From the NCBI GenBank assembly GCA_934234055.1, contig CAKQGY010000004.1:54128-118127 (forward strand): 64,000 nt of DNA. Direction: 5' to 3'. Numbering within the stretch: position 1 is the first letter of the stretch; every line of letters begins with the position of its first letter. The notes beneath the pieces were generated by a model. That model did no database searches, was not told where the DNA came from, and worked only from the letters and a program-made list of their open reading frames with translations. This DNA is from an uncultured Alphaproteobacteria bacterium (GTDB taxonomy: Bacteria; Pseudomonadota; Alphaproteobacteria; CAAHEQ01; UBA3637). Below, piece by piece: positions 16,367 to 23,630 of the stretch. The translations under genes and the position numbers were made by a program.

Positions 16367-17002
16367 CTATTGACTAACCCAGATCACGCGTGCCATCCAC
16401 ATGACTTCCGGTGTGTCCAGTGCGATATCATCGCATGCCGGGTTTAAGGATTTCAGGATCACCTGCCGTGCCGATCGATGTTCTAATTCTTTAACCATCA
16501 CTTCCCCCTTTCGGGTTTTCAGGACGATTCGATCTCCTTTGCGCACTTCCGCATCCGGCGAGACGACCAATTTATCCCCGTCGCGATAGGCAGGCTCCAT
16601 ACTGTTGCCCGACACTTCCAGGGCATACACCCGTTGTCCCAGATCAAAGGGGAATTCAATACCGTCCCAATCTTCACTGCCCAGCGGATAGCCGTTTGCA
16701 TCAAAGTATCCGGCGCGTCCCGCTTTGGCCAAGCCCAACAGGGGGATGACATGCGGTTTTGGGCGATAGGGCTCTCCTGCCAGTTCCATAAATTCAAAGA
16801 TTGTCGTATTTGTTGCATTCAGGATTTTATTCATACTTTCCGTCGAGGGCCAGCGTTTTCGCCCGTCCGCGCCGATTCGTTTGGATTTATTAAAGCTGGT
16901 TGCGTCCAAGCCGGCCTTGACTGCCAGCCCCGACAAGGACAACCCCTTGCTTTCCGCCAGGTTTTCAATTCCTTTCCATATTTCCGCATATGTCAGTTGC
17001 AT
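16367..17002 (-). CDS. S24-family (LexA/CI-like) repressor
   Basis: 211 residues. Residues 1-70 form a helix-turn-helix domain (LSLSGLAVKAGLDATSFNKS). Residues 85-211 are a S24 peptidase domain: candidate autocleavage site KAGRAGY, catalytic Ser in VSGNSMEP, catalytic Lys in GEVMVKELE. Such proteins self-cleave on RecA-ssDNA filaments and release their operons. It is not LexA itself: the N-terminal domain differs. It has an AAGGAGTGG ribosome site. It lies between the two parts of the phage-like system and is a natural candidate for its repressor, but stand-alone chromosomal relatives are common in alphaproteobacteria. Confidence 0.85.
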   Translation of the reverse strand: MQLTYAEIWKGIENLAESKGLSLSGLAVKAGLDATSFNKSKRIGADGRKRWPSTESMNKILNATNTTIFEFMELAGEPYRPKPHVIPLLGLAKAGRAGYFDANGYPLGSEDWDGIEFPFDLGQRVYALEVSGNSMEPAYRDGDKLVVSPDAEVRKGDRIVLKTRKGEVMVKELEHRSARQVILKSLNPACDDIALDTPEVMWMARVIWVSQ

Positions 17003-17375
17003 AATGCCACTCCTTTTGTTTTTACACAGACCCGTTTCATCACTTTTTTCTTTCGGTATATTCCTATCCTTCGGGGGTGATATCCGCTTTTTATCCTAAT
17101 TCCTTTTTACCACACCCACCCGTTTTCGTCAACATATTTTTCACACTTTCCCCACTTTTTTACTCCTTTTCCCCTCTTTTTGGCAAATATCCCCCGCTTT
17201 TTCTAAAATCCTCTTTTCTTATTCTCCCCACTCTCGTCATTTTATTATTATTTAACCATTCCACCCATCCGCCAATCACCTCACCCACCTGTCATTGCGA
17301 TCCCCCTTGCGGGGCGTGGCAATCCACCCGGCACGAATGCAATGTATAGAATCACCCATCCCAGAACAAAAAAAC
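17003..17375. repeat. Pyrimidine-rich intergenic region with one repeat copy
   Basis: About 17080-17280 is almost devoid of G on the plus strand. From 17291 GTCATTGCGATCCCCCTTGC to GGGGCGTGGCAATCCACC (about 17329) is a compact copy of the interspersed repeat. No gene is seen. Confidence 0.7.
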
Positions 17376-17404
17376 TTGCAAAAAATCCGCAAATTGTTTA
17401 AACT
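17376..17404 (+). promoter_or_regulatory. Promoter of the small membrane protein gene
   Basis: TTGCAA (17376-17381), 17 bases, TAAACT (17399-17404), 19 bases before the start codon. The tolC operon promoter has a very similar pair. Confidence 0.6.
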
Positions 17405-17423
17405 CAACATATCGGAGGTATAA

Positions 17424-17711
17424 ATGGCCCATAAGGAAAAACAGCCGCCCAAAAGTGATGCTTTAAGTATCCTGTATTTATTGCTAGGGATTCCATATGC
17501 TTTTATAATTGTCATGACCGGAATGTCAAGAGCTAAAACCCTTGATGATATATTTGGTTTATTGACCTTTTTTACGCCGGCGGTTTGCTTATGCCTTTTT
17601 GCTTTTTTCTCCGAAAGGACTTATACGCTGATTAAAGCCCTGTCTGTTATTTTTCTTGTAGTCATAGTAATTGTCTCAGGTGCCCATTTGACTTATTTTA
17701 TTACACACTAA
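17424..17711 (+). CDS. Small polytopic membrane protein of unknown function
   Basis: 95 residues with three predicted membrane helices: about 15-33 (SILYLLLGIPYAFIIVM), 44-63 (IFGLLTFFTPAVCLCLFAF) and 71-92 (ALSVIFLVVIVIVSGAHLTYF). The basic N-terminus (MAHKEKQPPK) should be cytoplasmic. The ribosome site CGGAGGT is six bases from the ATG and a promoter is present, so it is likely expressed. Not recognised as a named family. It is isolated between repeats. Confidence 0.7.
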   Translation: MAHKEKQPPKSDALSILYLLLGIPYAFIIVMTGMSRAKTLDDIFGLLTFFTPAVCLCLFAFFSERTYTLIKALSVIFLVVIVIVSGAHLTYFITH

Positions 17712-17726
17712 GCGCAACTGCAACTT

Positions 17727-17878
17727 GTCATTGCGAGCCGGCTTGCCGGCGTGGAAATCCATTCAACAAGAAGTCAACTGTCATTCTGAGTGGGGCTTGT
17801 CCCCCGAAGAATCCACTAAACATTATATCCTTATGCCATTGCGAGGGGCGCAGTGTGCCCCGTGGCAATCCACTGAAC
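17727..17878 (+). repeat. Three interspersed repeat copies in tandem
   Basis: Copy 1: GTCATTGCGAGCCGGCTTGC to GGCGTGGAAATCCATTC (17727-17765). Copy 2: GTCATTCTGAGTGGGGCTTG to CGAAGAATCCACT (17780-17817). Copy 3: CCATTGCGAGGGGC to CCGTGGCAATCCACTG (17836-17875). All three have the same orientation and an inner inverted repeat of the variable GC-rich part. Confidence 0.8.
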
Positions 17879-17894
17879 ACTTAAATCAATATAT

Positions 17895-18640
17895 TCTTGC
17901 ACACATTTTCCCCCAAAAAAAGAGTAGGCCGGCACACTCCGCACCGTCCCCACACCTCACCACCGGCCGGCACATTCTGCGCCGCCCGGCACACCCCACG
18001 CCGTCTCCGCACCACACCACACCTCACCACCGCCCGCCACACCCTGCACCGCTCCCCGCACCGCACCCCACCACCGACCAGCACATTCTGCGCCGCCCGG
18101 CACACCCCACGCCGACCTCTGCGCGCCACCGCCCCGGCTGCTGTCTCTCCTCTTTTTTTAAATTACCTCCACCGGCCCTTCCGCTCTCATTCCTTATCCT
18201 CGGCTTCCATTTTTTGGGAGGAGGGCGCCTCTATCCCCCCCCTCACACTCCTTTCTTATCCCTCGTCTTCTCGTCCCCACTGTTCCTCTCTGGCCAGCAC
18301 ACCCCTATCCATCTCCCGCGCCACACTTCACCACCGCCCGCCACACCCTGCGCCGTCCCCACACCGCACCCCACCACCGACCGCCACACCCTGCGCCGCT
18401 CCCCACACCGCACCCCACCACTGGCCGGCACATTCCGCGCCGTCCCCGCTCCCTACTTCGCCACACCGACCGACACATCTGCGCCGACCTCTCATCGCCT
18501 CCTCGGTCGCCCCTTTGATCCCCGGCCCCGTGGCGCGCCTTTCGCCGCCTGAAATGCGGCCTTTGCCGGCCTCTCCCGCCCCTTCGATCTCCCCACTCTT
18601 TTTAGTTGTCTCGCCTATACCATATCCTTTTTGTCCTGTC
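17895..18640 (+). repeat. C-rich low-complexity block with degenerate tandem repeats
   Basis: The plus strand is dominated by C, with CA and CC runs and very little G outside CG. Units such as GCACATTCTGCGCCGCCCGG recur near 17965 and 18079. Near 18345-18430 a 43-44 base unit containing CCACACCCTGCGCCG and CACCGCACCCCACCAC is repeated. Two overlapping plus-strand frames and minus-strand frames stay open across it only because of the composition; their products are Pro/His/Thr-rich and show no domain, so no gene is called. Function unknown. Confidence 0.7.
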
Positions 18641-18731
18641 AATAGGTTTTTTTTCTTATTTTTAGTCTTGACAATTCATTTTTTTTGATTTACTTCTATT
18701 TTTGTGTTTAATTTTAACGAAAGGATAGATT

Positions 18732-19100
18732 ATGAGGAATAAATACCAAACACAAACAGATACTCGCAAAACCGTGCCTTTTGAGACGCCCGAGGACGCC
18801 TGGTTCTGGTTTTGCCTGTGCGAACAATTGGGTCAAACGCGGGCTCGCGGTGGCGAGTCGCGAATCGCTCGCCCGTGCGAGTCGTCGGACATTATTATTG
18901 CCGTCAAGCGGTTGATGAATCAGGGGCTCTTAAAGGCCGAGCACATTCGGATTTTAGAGCACTACGGCTTTGACCAAGCCCCGCCTCATCCGAACTTCGG
19001 AGCCACCGCCCGCGTGTGTCGTCTGTGGCGCGAAGCCATGAGTTTTTTAGAGATGATTCTGCGCCGCAAAGGAATCGTCGCGTGCCTGTTATGTATATGA
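18732..19100 (+). CDS. Conserved-looking small protein of the phage cassette, function unknown
   Basis: 122 residues with ACGAAAGGAT before the ATG. The sequence PFETPEDAWFWFCLCEQLG, then RPCESSDIIIAVKRLMNQG and LLKAEHIRILEHYGF, looks like a small helical, possibly nucleic-acid-associated protein. Four Cys are not arranged as a clear metal site. It is co-directional with, and 13 bases from, the next gene. A TTGACA at 18668-18673 without a good -10 is the only promoter hint. I do not recognise the family. Confidence 0.65.
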   Translation: MRNKYQTQTDTRKTVPFETPEDAWFWFCLCEQLGQTRARGGESRIARPCESSDIIIAVKRLMNQGLLKAEHIRILEHYGFDQAPPHPNFGATARVCRLWREAMSFLEMILRRKGIVACLLCI

Positions 19101-19113
19101 AAGGAAATGAAAA

Positions 19114-19488
19114 ATGAAAGATTTAATTGCCACCGGCTATCGTTATCCGTATGCGTATGTTGCCTTTGGCGGCCGCCGCACGAAATGGTGGATGCGTTTT
19201 TTGAAAAGCGGCTTTTATCATTGCGCTTTGGTCTTGGGCAACGGGCGCGAGTGGGTGCTGATAGATCCGTTGATTCACTTCACGGATTTGATTGTGTTAA
19301 AGAACGCCCCCGTGTGTGCCACCTTGCGTGCCCGGGGCTATCGTCTGGTGCGCACCACGCCCAAAGTGCCGCCCTTGTGCCACACGCCGTTCCGACCGCT
19401 CACCTGCGTTGAAATCGTCAAGCGTTTTTTGGGTATTAACGCCCCGAAAATCTGGACTCCTTATCAACTTTTTAGATTTTTAACCTAA
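19114..19488 (+). CDS. Possible permuted NlpC/P60-like (papain-fold) protein
   Basis: 124 residues, AAAGGAAA ribosome site. The order His then Cys is seen: SGFYHCALVLGNGREWVLIDP contributes a histidine followed by strands, and LTCVEIVKRFLGI contributes a cysteine at the start of a helix; the end TPYQLFRFL is also seen in such proteins. That is the arrangement of permuted papain-like peptidases/amidases (YiiX/LRAT type). The catalytic assignment is tentative. Located directly upstream of the capsid-operon promoter. Confidence 0.55.
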   Translation: MKDLIATGYRYPYAYVAFGGRRTKWWMRFLKSGFYHCALVLGNGREWVLIDPLIHFTDLIVLKNAPVCATLRARGYRLVRTTPKVPPLCHTPFRPLTCVEIVKRFLGINAPKIWTPYQLFRFLT

Positions 19489-19491
19489 AAA

Positions 19492-19533
19492 AGGAAAATA
19501 ATCCTTGACATTCGCAAAAAAGTGTGATATAGT
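19492..19533 (+). promoter_or_regulatory. Promoter and candidate operator of the capsid operon
   Basis: TTGACA (19505-19510), 17 bases, TATAGT (19528-19533). The inverted repeat AGGA-N6-TCCT at 19492-19505 overlaps the -35. It is a near-duplicate of 8376-8417: the 14-base repeat, both hexamers and the GTGA before the -10 are identical. Confidence 0.85.
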
Positions 19534-19540
19534 GATTTTT

Positions 19541-19610
19541 AGTTAGCGGCTGGGACTCTATCCGCTGACTTTTTTTATCGGGTTAGCCCACCGGCCGACC
19601 CGTTTTTTTT
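19541..19610 (+). terminator. Tandem intrinsic terminators in the capsid-operon leader
   Basis: Terminator 1: AGTTAGCGG/CCGCTGACT (19541-19549 with 19562-19570, one G-U), 12-base loop, then six more T. Its stem starts about where transcription should begin. Terminator 2: a ten-position stem at 19579-19588 with 19593-19602 (one mismatch, one G-U), loop CACC, then eight T (19603-19610). Both lie before the portal gene's ribosome site, so expression must involve read-through or antitermination. Confidence 0.75.
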
Positions 19611-19630
19611 ATATCAGAAAAGGAGATTAT

Positions 19631-21097
19631 ATGACGGATATACAACATTTGTATCATCGTTTCCGACGTGCTCAGGCGATTCGTGCCGATTGGGAGCCCG
19701 TTTGGCAGTCGTGTTATGAATACGCCCTGCCGCATCGTGAAAGTATGTTCAACCCCACGCACACGCCGTTGGGTCATTTGTTTGACGGCACGGCGCCCGA
19801 TGCCGTGGATCAGTTGGCCGCGCTTATGCTGTCCGAGCTCACGCCTCCCTGGCTGCGTTGGTTTCGCTTGACTGCCGGCACGGATTTGTCGGCCGATTCG
19901 GGCACCCGCATTGCGCCGGATTTAGAGCACATTTCTCAGGTTGTTCAGACTCATTTTGACCGATCCAATTTCGCGTTAGAGGTGCACCAGTGTTATTTTG
20001 ATCTGATTACAGCCGGCACGGCCTGCCTGTTGTTCGAGGAGGCTCCCGTCGGGTCATCTTCGGCGTTTCTGTTCACGGCGGTTCCGTTGTCTCAGGTTTA
20101 TTTATCCCAAGGTTCTTCCGGCCGCCTGGACACGACTTTCCGCCGGTGTTCACTGGATTTTGAGGCTTTTTGTGCCCGTTTTCCCGAGTTTCACTTGCCC
20201 GATCGTCTTCCGCGCTCAGCCAACCCCGACGATGTCAAGCTGGACATTTTGGAGTCGGTCGCGCCGGCGCCGGGGGGTGGCTTTACCTACACGGCGTTTT
20301 TGAATCCCGAGACTTTGCCGGATTTTCTGCCTCGCACGGATCTGTTGTTGCGCGAGTCGCATTATACGACATCGCCGTTCATTGCGTTTCGTTGGCTCAA
20401 AGCCCCGGGCGAGGTTTACGGTCGTTCGCCGGTGATGAAGGCACTGCCCGATATCAAGACCGCCAACAAAGTGGTTGAGTTGATTTTAAAGAACGCCTCT
20501 ATTTCCGTCACGGGCATTTGGTTGGCCGAGGACGACGGCGTCTTGAATCCGGCGAACATACATTTGACTCCGGGCGCGATTATCCCCAAGGCCGTCGGTT
20601 CCAAGGGTCTCACGCCGCTGGAAGCCCCCGGCAAGTTTGATGTGTCCCAACTGGTGATAGAGGATTTGCGCAAGCGGATTCGCCACGCGCTATTGGGCGA
20701 CAAACTGGGCGAGGTCGCGACCCCCGCCATGACGGCGACCGAGGTCCTAGAGCGTTCTGACGAAATGATGCGCATATTGGGTGCGACATACGGCCGCCTG
20801 CAAACCGAGCTGCTGACGCCGCTTTTGGCGCGTGCGGTTCAGATTTTGCGTCGTCGTGGTGAGATTCCCGAGGTGTATCTGGACGGCCGTCTGCTTGCCG
20901 TCGCGTATCAGTCTCCCCGCGCGGCCAAGCAAGGGCAGATTGACGCCAACAACGCGCTTTTGTGGCTGACGAATGTGGCCAAGCTCGGCGAGTCGGGCCT
21001 GTCGCAGATTGACATCGGCACATTTGTGCGGTGGCTGGGGGACAAGCTCGGCGTGCCTGATTCGGTTCTTTCCCCGCCGATGGGAGGGATTCAATGA
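19631..21097 (+). CDS. Phage portal (head-to-tail connector) protein
   Basis: 488 residues, AAAAGGAG ribosome site. The opening (RADWEPVWQSCYEYALPHRE, then DGTAPDAVDQLAALMLSELTPP) is characteristic of T7-like head-tail connecting proteins. The middle has YGRSPVMKALPDIKTANKV and the C-terminal third TATEVLERSDEMMRILGATYGRLQTELL, both conserved in the family. Twelve copies would form the DNA entry ring of the capsid. Full length, no frameshift. Stop overlaps the next start (ATGA). Confidence 0.93.
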   Translation: MTDIQHLYHRFRRAQAIRADWEPVWQSCYEYALPHRESMFNPTHTPLGHLFDGTAPDAVDQLAALMLSELTPPWLRWFRLTAGTDLSADSGTRIAPDLEHISQVVQTHFDRSNFALEVHQCYFDLITAGTACLLFEEAPVGSSSAFLFTAVPLSQVYLSQGSSGRLDTTFRRCSLDFEAFCARFPEFHLPDRLPRSANPDDVKLDILESVAPAPGGGFTYTAFLNPETLPDFLPRTDLLLRESHYTTSPFIAFRWLKAPGEVYGRSPVMKALPDIKTANKVVELILKNASISVTGIWLAEDDGVLNPANIHLTPGAIIPKAVGSKGLTPLEAPGKFDVSQLVIEDLRKRIRHALLGDKLGEVATPAMTATEVLERSDEMMRILGATYGRLQTELLTPLLARAVQILRRRGEIPEVYLDGRLLAVAYQSPRAAKQGQIDANNALLWLTNVAKLGESGLSQIDIGTFVRWLGDKLGVPDSVLSPPMGGIQ

Positions 21098-21300
21098 CCG
21101 CCGCCGCCTTTGCCCGCCTGTTTAACCGGCCCGAGGCCGCCGCGGTTTTATCCGCCCTCCGGCGCCTCACTCAGCAGCGTGTTTTGCCGCCCACCGCCTC
21201 CGATCGCGAGGTTTGGTATCTGGAAGGCCAGCGCGCGCTTTTCGCAACCATTTTATCATTCATTCAACAAGGTCAACAACCCAAGGAGAAACAACCATGA
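21094..21300 (+). CDS. Bbp19-like small phage protein
   Basis: 68 residues. FARLFNRPEAAAVLSALRRLTQQRV and REVWYLEGQRALFATILSFI match the Bbp19-type protein that sits between portal and scaffold genes in podoviruses of the BPP-1 kind. Role in the virion or assembly is not established. It overlaps both neighbours by four bases. Confidence 0.65.
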   Translation: MTAAAFARLFNRPEAAAVLSALRRLTQQRVLPPTASDREVWYLEGQRALFATILSFIQQGQQPKEKQP

Positions 21301-21992
21301 CCCAAACAAACCAACAACCGCAAACGCCGGCCGCCGTGCCGACATCTGACACACCCGTCCCGTCCAAGTTCCAAAATCCGGACGGCAGCCTCAATTCGGA
21401 CGCGCTGTTAAAGTCCTATTTGGCGCTGGAAAAGAAGTTGGGCGATTCGGCCAAATCCCCGTCCGCTGCGGGATCGCGCCCGGACAAGCCGACCGATTAC
21501 GATATCCGATTGTCCAGCGACCTGATGCATGTGGACGAATCGATCAACAAACGCCTGTTTGACCTTGGTTTCACCAACGCCCAGGCACAATTTGTCTATG
21601 ACTTGGCGGCCGAGAAAGTCATTCCGCTGTTGCAAAATGTGATTCAGACATTCCAAACGGATCGTGCGTTATCGGATTTAGAGCAGTATTTCGGCGGAGC
21701 AGATCGCTTCAACACGGTCGCGCGCCAGATTTCCGCCTGGGGAGAAAAGCACTTAAACCGCTCGGTTTTTGAAGCCCTTTCCGCCAGTAAGGACGGCATT
21801 CTCACGCTTTACAAGATGATGACCGACGGGCGCGAGCCGGGCGTGCTGCCGCCCGCTGATTCGAGCGAACCGGCCGACACCGAAGAGTCTTTGAAACGCC
21901 TGATGCAGGATCCCAAGTATTGGAAAAAGCAGGATCCCGATCTGGTGCGCCGCATAGAAAACGGGTTCAAGCGTCTCTATCCGGCTCAATAG
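21297..21992 (+). CDS. Capsid scaffolding/assembly protein
   Basis: 231 residues from the ATG at 21297 (AAGGAG upstream). A disordered Pro/Thr/Gln N-terminus leads to FQNPDGSLNSDALLKSYLALEKKLG, the usual scaffold entry motif. RPDKPTDYDIRL and a long helical region follow. The C-terminus is basic (VRRIENGFKRLYPAQ), as scaffolds use to bind the coat. Position directly before the major capsid gene agrees with T7 gp9-like function. Confidence 0.85.
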   Translation: MTQTNQQPQTPAAVPTSDTPVPSKFQNPDGSLNSDALLKSYLALEKKLGDSAKSPSAAGSRPDKPTDYDIRLSSDLMHVDESINKRLFDLGFTNAQAQFVYDLAAEKVIPLLQNVIQTFQTDRALSDLEQYFGGADRFNTVARQISAWGEKHLNRSVFEALSASKDGILTLYKMMTDGREPGVLPPADSSEPADTEESLKRLMQDPKYWKKQDPDLVRRIENGFKRLYPAQ

Positions 21993-22142
21993 TTTCGGGC
22001 GGATAACTCTTTCGAGCCCGCCTATGGGGCACCGTCCTCGTCGGGATTGTGCCTGTTTTGGGGATTCGTCCCCGCTTGTCGTGCGGCGACCTTTGGCCAT
22101 AACCGCCGACATTTTTTTTAACATTATGAAAGGAAAAAACTT
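21993..22142 (+). other. Spacer between scaffold and capsid genes with a hairpin
   Basis: A stem GGCGG/CCGCC flanks a short loop soon after the scaffold stop, without a T-run. An AAAGGAAAA ribosome site ends the spacer. No gene is seen. Confidence 0.4.
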
Positions 22143-22988
22143 ATGACAACAACAACGATTGATGCGTCATTCATCAAACATTTTGAAGCCGACGTGCACA
22201 CCGCCTATCAGCAACAAGGCTCCAAACTCAAAAACACGGTCCGGTCCAAGACCAATGTCGCCGGTGCTTCCACGACTTTCCAAGTCATCGGCACCATGGC
22301 CGCCACGACCAAAACGCGTAATGCCCAGATTACTTCATCGGCTGTCACACACGCGCCGGTTGAATGCACACTGACGGATTATTATGCCGGCGAATGGGTG
22401 GATCAGCTGGACGAATTAAAAGTCGGCCATGACGAGCGCAAAGCCCTGGCTTCGGCGGGTGCGTATGCCCTGGGGCGCAAGACGGACGACCTGATTATTG
22501 CCGCGCTCAACACGGCGACGCAAACGGCCGGCACCAAGGCCGAAGCGCTTACCAAAGACCGGATCTTACAGGCTTTCACGATCTTAAACGAAAACGATGT
22601 GCCAGACGACGGCGAACGGTATGCGCTGGTCGGACCGGATCAATGGAATCAACTGCTGTCTATTGAGGAGTTCTCGTCCGCCAACTATGTGGGCGATGCG
22701 TATCCGATGCTGACCGGTTCCGAAAGTCGCAAGTGGATGGGGATTGTCTGGATTATGCACAATGCTTTGCCCAAGACAACCACAACCCACACTTGCTTTA
22801 TTTACCACAAATCCGCCGTCGGCCATGCTTCGGGTCAGGATATCCAAACCGATATCACCTGGCACGGCGACTATGCGGCTCACTTTGTCAATAATATGAT
22901 GAGCCAAGGTGCCTGCCTCATAGATCCCAAGGGCGTCGTTAAAATGGAGTGCCTGGACACCCCGCCGACGACAACCGGCAACGGCTGA
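22143..22988 (+). CDS. Major capsid protein
   Basis: 281 residues. The order of motifs fits podoviral coat proteins of HK97 fold: N-arm with FIKHFEADVHTAYQQQGSKL, TFQVIGTMAA, the central YAGEWVDQLDELKVGHDERKA, LGRKTDDLIIAAL and the P-domain ALVGPDQWNQLLSIEEF. Ends with a Thr-rich tail. A strong ribosome site precedes it and a terminator follows it, an arrangement that favours surplus coat protein. Confidence 0.9.
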   Translation: MTTTTIDASFIKHFEADVHTAYQQQGSKLKNTVRSKTNVAGASTTFQVIGTMAATTKTRNAQITSSAVTHAPVECTLTDYYAGEWVDQLDELKVGHDERKALASAGAYALGRKTDDLIIAALNTATQTAGTKAEALTKDRILQAFTILNENDVPDDGERYALVGPDQWNQLLSIEEFSSANYVGDAYPMLTGSESRKWMGIVWIMHNALPKTTTTHTCFIYHKSAVGHASGQDIQTDITWHGDYAAHFVNNMMSQGACLIDPKGVVKMECLDTPPTTTGNG

Positions 22989-23009
22989 TAGCAACCATGC
23001 AACCACGGG

Positions 23010-23043
23010 GGAGGGGAGGGTTATCCTCTCCTCCTTTTTTTTT
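23010..23043 (+). terminator. Terminator after the capsid gene
   Basis: Ten-pair stem GGAGGGGAGG/CCTCTCCTCC (23010-23019 with 23025-23034, one G-U) followed by nine T. Downstream tail genes probably depend on read-through, giving lower levels. Confidence 0.9.
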
Positions 23044-23060
23044 AACAGGAGTTTTTTGAT

Positions 23061-23630
23061 ATGACTTTTTCCGCAACAGATATTTGCTCGCATGCGCTGG
23101 TAAAATTGGGGGCCGGCACGATTTCGTCGTTTTCCGAGAACACGACCGGAGCCCGCATTGCCGAGCAACTTTACACCCCCACCACCGACGCGCTTTTGGC
23201 GTCTTATCCGTGGCGTTTTGCCTTGGCGCAAAGTGTGCTTGCGCGCCTGGCCGATACGCCGGCGTCCGATTATCGGTATGCGTATGCTCTGCCGGCGGAT
23301 TGCCTGCGTGTGTTATCGGCCGGCACCGGCACGCACAGCCGCGGGCTCAACTACCGCTTGACCGGCCAGCAATTACACACTGACGCCGAGCAGGTCTTGC
23401 TGACTTATATTTCCCGTCCGGCCGAGCGCCAATTCCCGGCCTTTTTCACCCAAGCCCTGACCGCCCAGCTGGCCGCCGAGTTTTGCCTGCCGCTGACCGA
23501 AAGCACGACCCGAACGGATTATTTGCGCAAGATTGCCACCGAGACGATTCAGCAAGCCCGCCTTGCCGACAGCCAGCAATCCGTTCCTTCGTCGTTTCAG
23601 GATTTTTCATTGATTGAGGTGCGCCAATGA
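23061..23630 (+). CDS. Tail tubular protein A-like (gp11-type adaptor)
   Basis: 189 residues. SATDICSHALVKLGAGTISSFSENTTGARI, LASYPWRFAL, YRYAYALPADCLRV and FFTQALTAQLAAEFCLPLT are landmarks of T7 gp11-like adaptors, which form the ring between portal and nozzle. Its stop overlaps the next gene (ATGA). Confidence 0.88.
   Translation: MTFSATDICSHALVKLGAGTISSFSENTTGARIAEQLYTPTTDALLASYPWRFALAQSVLARLADTPASDYRYAYALPADCLRVLSAGTGTHSRGLNYRLTGQQLHTDAEQVLLTYISRPAERQFPAFFTQALTAQLAAEFCLPLTESTTRTDYLRKIATETIQQARLADSQQSVPSSFQDFSLIEVRQ

Noticed and set aside
17727..17878. CRISPR array
   Set aside because: The three copies differ in length and core, and the intervening sequences are not uniform spacers; no cas gene is present.
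17725..18688. Two long overlapping open frames encoding Pro/His/Thr-rich proteins
   Set aside because: They lie in a C-rich low-complexity block where stop codons are rare in every frame; no ribosome site, no domain and no coding pattern.
18668..18696. Promoter before the first cassette gene
   Set aside because: TTGACA is present but the hexamer 17 bases on (TACTTC) is a poor -10, so it was left as a hint only.
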